The notes beneath the pieces are model-generated. The model was not told where the DNA came from. It did no database searches and worked only from the letters and a program-made list of their open reading frames with translations. From JAGOEX01 sp964630905 (GTDB lineage Bacteria; UBP6; UBA1177): a stretch of 26,162 nucleotides of DNA. The position numbers and the translations under genes were made by a program. Of the stretch, positions 23,819-26,162 are shown one piece after another (the stretch's first letter is position 1; each line of letters starts with the position of its first letter). Location: the NCBI GenBank assembly GCA_964630905.1, contig CAZVWR010000044.1, forward strand, positions 1 through 26,162. Reading direction: 5' to 3'.

Positions 23819-23858
23819 CTGACTCTTTATGACTCCTAAATCTCCGAATAACTGAAAT

Positions 23859-23886
23859 ATTATATTTAAAATGACCGGAATTACAA
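23859..23886 (-). promoter_or_regulatory. Probable promoter of the BRO-N/Fic gene
   Basis: On the minus strand TTGTAA (23886-23881) and a perfect TATAAT (23864-23859) are 16 bases apart. Transcription would start near 23852, about 34 bases before the ATG at 23818. The -35 box matches consensus at four of six positions. Confidence 0.45.
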
Positions 23887-24073
23887 AATTCTCACGAGCT
23901 TTGATCGAGTTTTTCTAATCATAAAATTCAACTTGTTAAAAAAGGTCTCTTGGCGGATTATTTCCCCGTTTTAAGCAAAATACCAACTCTAAAATGAGAC
24001 CGTTGAAAAATTAAGGATTGTTTTTAGTCACTAATTAGTCAGAACAAACTTCTTCACGCCATCTCTGACTGTT
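23887..24073. other. Non-coding gap with a GGTCTC/GAGACC inverted repeat
   Basis: No gene is seen in these 187 bases. GGTCTC at about 23944-23949 faces GAGACC at about 23996-24001, with an A- or T-run beside each arm, and a 10-bp palindrome ACTAATTAGT lies at 24030-24039. The arms are too short and distant to be a terminator. A worn insertion-sequence end is possible but no transposase remnant or target duplication is visible. Confidence 0.3.
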
Positions 24074-24967
24074 TTATTCGCAAATAAGTCCCGATAAAGT
24101 ATTTGTCCCTTTTGTACAGACACTGTCTGAGCAATCTCTTGAAATACATTCGTTGTCATCAATACACTGAACACCACCTTCTTTTCTGAATTTACAGGTA
24201 AATTCGTTTCCTGCTTCTGAACAATATAAATCTAGACTCGGATCACAAAGATTTGATTTGCATGACTCGCCGACAGCTGAATATTTTGAACAATTTCCTG
24301 AATTACAATACAACTTCTTGCCAGCTTCATAGCATGCGTTGCTGTTAGTACAACTTTCATTTTCCTTAGGTAGAATTGTACAGATTTTACCCGGGCCGCA
24401 GTAAAGATGACTTCTATAATCACACTTAAAATCCTCTTCGCAACTATCATTTATTTTTCTCAACTCCTGACAAGTCTTCATTGTTGAATGGCAGAAAAGT
24501 CCTTCTCTACATTCATTATAGTTTATACTCTTATCAACATCAGGGTTTGAAACTGAACATGTAGCGCCCATATTTAAAGTTCCATCCAGTAAGTTAGAGC
24601 AGGCATAGATGGAACCCTCGTCGTACAAATCCACATTCATATTTATCTGTTCATCACACTGATTATCATAATAATTTATTCTTTCCCAATATTCAAAACA
24701 TGTTCCTGCATTAGAAGCATTCCAGTCAACAGGCAGCAGATCTGTATTTATTTTAGCAAGTTCTTTTTTCCAGTATATAACACAATCCACCTCATTAAAA
24801 TATTCATCTCCGGACTGCCCTTTTTTACAACACTCAAATTCTTTTTCACAAATCATTTCCGCCATATTTCCATAGTACTGCGTTTCACTTAATGATAACT
24901 CTTCGTCGGCACATGAAACAACTAACATCATGCAAAAAACTACAGAAACAACCAATAAACGAACCAT
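24074..24967 (-). CDS. Cys-rich lipoprotein with Dickkopf-like repeats
   Basis: This is a 297-residue protein with lipobox LVVSC (C19) and a very high Cys content. The N-terminal part has MICEKEFECCKKG and a helical region. From about 140 there are four to five short units of the type C-x5-C-x-L/Y-x-C-x6-C, such as CREGLFCHS, CGPGKICT and CISRDCSDSVC, resembling the Dickkopf-type Cys-rich repeats common in myxobacterial-like surface proteins. The ATG is preceded by GGAGGG. It follows a hairpin terminator candidate and is probably its own transcript. Disulfide-stabilised exported protein is a sound inference; its ligand or function is unknown. No Gly-triplet linker is present, unlike the lipoproteins nearer the centre. 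Confidence 0.8.
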   Translation of the reverse strand: MVRLLVVSVVFCMMLVVSCADEELSLSETQYYGNMAEMICEKEFECCKKGQSGDEYFNEVDCVIYWKKELAKINTDLLPVDWNASNAGTCFEYWERINYYDNQCDEQINMNVDLYDEGSIYACSNLLDGTLNMGATCSVSNPDVDKSINYNECREGLFCHSTMKTCQELRKINDSCEEDFKCDYRSHLYCGPGKICTILPKENESCTNSNACYEAGKKLYCNSGNCSKYSAVGESCKSNLCDPSLDLYCSEAGNEFTCKFRKEGGVQCIDDNECISRDCSDSVCTKGTNTLSGLICE

Positions 24968-25029
24968 TTAACCCTCCATTTTAAAAACGACTATAACAGC
25001 AAGATATTTAATAACTGGAAAAAATCAAC

Positions 25030-25060
25030 AAAAAATTAAACACAACGGAAGTGTTTTAAT
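25030..25060 (-). terminator. Possible rho-independent terminator after the small lipoprotein gene
   Basis: On the minus strand AAACAC (25056-25051), a seven-base loop and GTGTTT (25043-25038) form a 6-bp stem followed by AATTTTTT. It lies 51-80 bases past the stop of the upstream gene. The stem is A+T-rich and short, so efficiency is uncertain. Confidence 0.4.
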
Positions 25061-25110
25061 AAATTTGAAGGGCAGTGAATTTTAAATTTTCAATAACCAT
25101 TGAAAAACGA

Positions 25111-25551
25111 CTATTCAAGCGACAGCTTCTTCATCTCTTTTTTTCTAAATCCGAGCTTTTGAGCTTTTTCAAAATCTGTTTTTTCAATTTTGAAGCAGAG
25201 ATCTATTGAATATTTGGGGCATTGATAACATGCCGAGCACACCGGATTGTTAATTTTATTTGTTTCAAGAACCGTAACTCCGCTCTCACGAAGCTTGTCT
25301 GCGGCATTTTCAAGAGTTACATCAATCGGCACAACATTTGCCAGTTCATTTTCCTTGCGCGGTTTAATTGAGTCGACCGAATTCTTTTTCATTTCCTTTT
25401 CATCCATGCACTGCGGACCGCCCGAATAATGACGGCAAACCCATAAATTTTCAGATATTTCCTTCTTCTGCACAGCTTCAGTCTCCTGCTTTTGACTGCA
25501 TGAAAACAGTGTAATTAAAACAAGAACGGCTAAAAAGCTTAATCTGTTCAT
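25111..25551 (-). CDS. Small lipoprotein of unknown function
   Basis: The protein has 146 residues from the ATG at 25551. The open frame extends 58 codons further up, but that part overlaps the end of the preceding gene in another frame, and only the internal Met gives a signal peptide with lipobox TLFSC (C18). The ribosome-binding site is weak (AGAGAA). The mature part is Lys/Glu-rich and has six more Cys in two groups: WVCRHYSGGPQC near 37-48, and PVCSACYQCP with a following DLC near 102-118. This pattern could bind a metal or form disulfides. No family was recognised. It starts seven bases after the stop of the upstream gene, so the two are probably co-transcribed and may work together. 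Confidence 0.65.
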   Translation of the reverse strand: MNRLSFLAVLVLITLFSCSQKQETEAVQKKEISENLWVCRHYSGGPQCMDEKEMKKNSVDSIKPRKENELANVVPIDVTLENAADKLRESGVTVLETNKINNPVCSACYQCPKYSIDLCFKIEKTDFEKAQKLGFRKKEMKKLSLE

Positions 25552-25558
25552 ATATTCT

Positions 25559-26162
25559 CTACGGAGTTTGTTTATCAAAAACGAACTTGCAGAATCCCTT
25601 AATTTCATCATCCAGAGTGTTAGTTCCGGTGTTAAGTTTATCCATATTTGCAATGACAAGTTGATCTGATTCGTTAAAAGAATATTCCGGTGTCCAGTTG
25701 CCAGTTGAACTATAATTAATATCAATCATACAAAATGAACGAGACCATTTCTCTTCACCGGAATTACTCAATATTTTATAGCTGAGGGAACCATATTTAA
25801 AATCACCGAAAACAATCGTAAGTTTTTTATCTTCCGCAACCGTAACAGGATTATCTAAACCGCATTCTGATCTTGCTGTCTCAATCCATGAACCCATCAA
25901 GGATATATATGCCGTTTTCTGTTCATTAAAAACTACTTCATCAATACATTCGACCGATCCTTCACACTCTCCACAGAGTTTATTATCGGAGCATTCGTCG
26001 AAAACATCTCTGGCACCACTCTCGCAGGGATCGTCAATTTCTTGACAATAGACATATTCTTTCTCGCCCAGGCAATGAGATTCCTCGATCCAACTATATA
26101 GGCAATCTGTCATGCCATAACTCTCGCAATCCGGTTCTTCATATTCGACTTCTGAACCTGTG
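25559..26162 (-). CDS. Cys-containing exported protein, 5' end outside the window
   Basis: The frame is open to the window edge, so at least 200 residues are visible and the true start lies beyond 26162. An internal ATG at 26113 is not a credible start, because the upstream codons continue the same Cys-rich pattern (PDCESYG). The N-terminal visible part has nine or more Cys with Asp/Glu-rich spacers (DCLYSW, HCLGEKEYVYCQ, KLCGECEG). The rest looks like an all-beta domain ending GFCKFVFDKQTP. Composition and neighbours suggest another secreted or lipoprotein component, but the signal peptide cannot be seen. No family was recognised. Confidence 0.65.
   Translation of the reverse strand, partial: TGSEVEYEEPDCESYGMTDCLYSWIEESHCLGEKEYVYCQEIDDPCESGARDVFDECSDNKLCGECEGSVECIDEVVFNEQKTAYISLMGSWIETARSECGLDNPVTVAEDKKLTIVFGDFKYGSLSYKILSNSGEEKWSRSFCMIDINYSSTGNWTPEYSFNESDQLVIANMDKLNTGTNTLDDEIKGFCKFVFDKQTP

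Noticed and set aside
24030..24039. ACTAATTAGT palindrome as a regulator site
   Set aside because: It lies downstream of a gene end and far from any start; A+T palindromes of this length are common.
25552..25725. Upstream extension of the small lipoprotein frame
   Set aside because: It overlaps the neighbouring gene and would hide the lipobox; the start at 25551 is preferred.

Overview
The window is A+T-rich, gene-dense bacterial DNA with 20 protein genes, one of them cut by the right edge and one decayed. No rRNA, tRNA, CRISPR array or intact insertion sequence was seen. Ten genes encode predicted lipoproteins with a lipobox cysteine near residue 18-20 and no Asp just after it, which fits outer-membrane or surface lipoproteins of a Gram-negative cell. 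Thrombospondin type-3 (TSP3) repeats, VWA domains, a Pmp-like beta-helix and Cys-rich lipoproteins recall uncultured deltaproteobacterial or Myxococcota-like lineages. That placement is an inference; there is no phylogenetic marker here.

Left part (1-8.25 kb). A lone YhcG/DUF1016-type PDDEXK nuclease gene with its own promoter faces a five-gene minus-strand operon. In order of transcription the operon encodes a beta-helix surface lipoprotein, a GH13 alpha-amylase-family lipoprotein, methylenetetrahydrofolate reductase (MetF), a UDP-glucuronate decarboxylase-like SDR, and a DPM1-like family 2 glycosyltransferase. Spacings run from an 11-base gap to a 4-base overlap. The last three genes start with TTG.

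Centre (8.4-17.6 kb). Divergently transcribed are a TSP3 lipoprotein and then four tandem paralogous lipoproteins. Each paralog is built as lipobox, Gly-[Asn/Asp]-[Ser/Thr] triplet linker, TSP3 stalk, VWA domain with an intact DxSxS metal site, and a conserved C-terminal domain. The paralogs are mosaic: stalk and tail pair copy 1 with copy 3, while the VWA core pairs 1 with 2 and 3 with 4. Copies 1 and 3 share a 75-bp identical block. This looks like a recombining surface-protein family and is the most distinctive part of the window.

Right part (17.6-26.2 kb, all minus strand). SucC and SucD lie in the order sucC-sucD, and SucC carries an unusual C-terminal ferredoxin-like domain with eight cysteines. 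Downstream, behind a near-perfect sigma70 promoter, come an L-type-lectin-like lipoprotein and a CrtI-like desaturase. Upstream of sucC is a BRO-N/Fic gene that appears to have suffered an internal deletion: its ORF ends just after the Fic motif, and what looks like its original C-terminus survives in another frame. The edge holds three genes for Cys-containing exported proteins.

The linker GN[ST]/GD[ST] occurs 80 times across six lipoproteins, always close after the lipid anchor and with varied synonymous codons, so it appears to be a selected spacer used across this strain's surface proteome.
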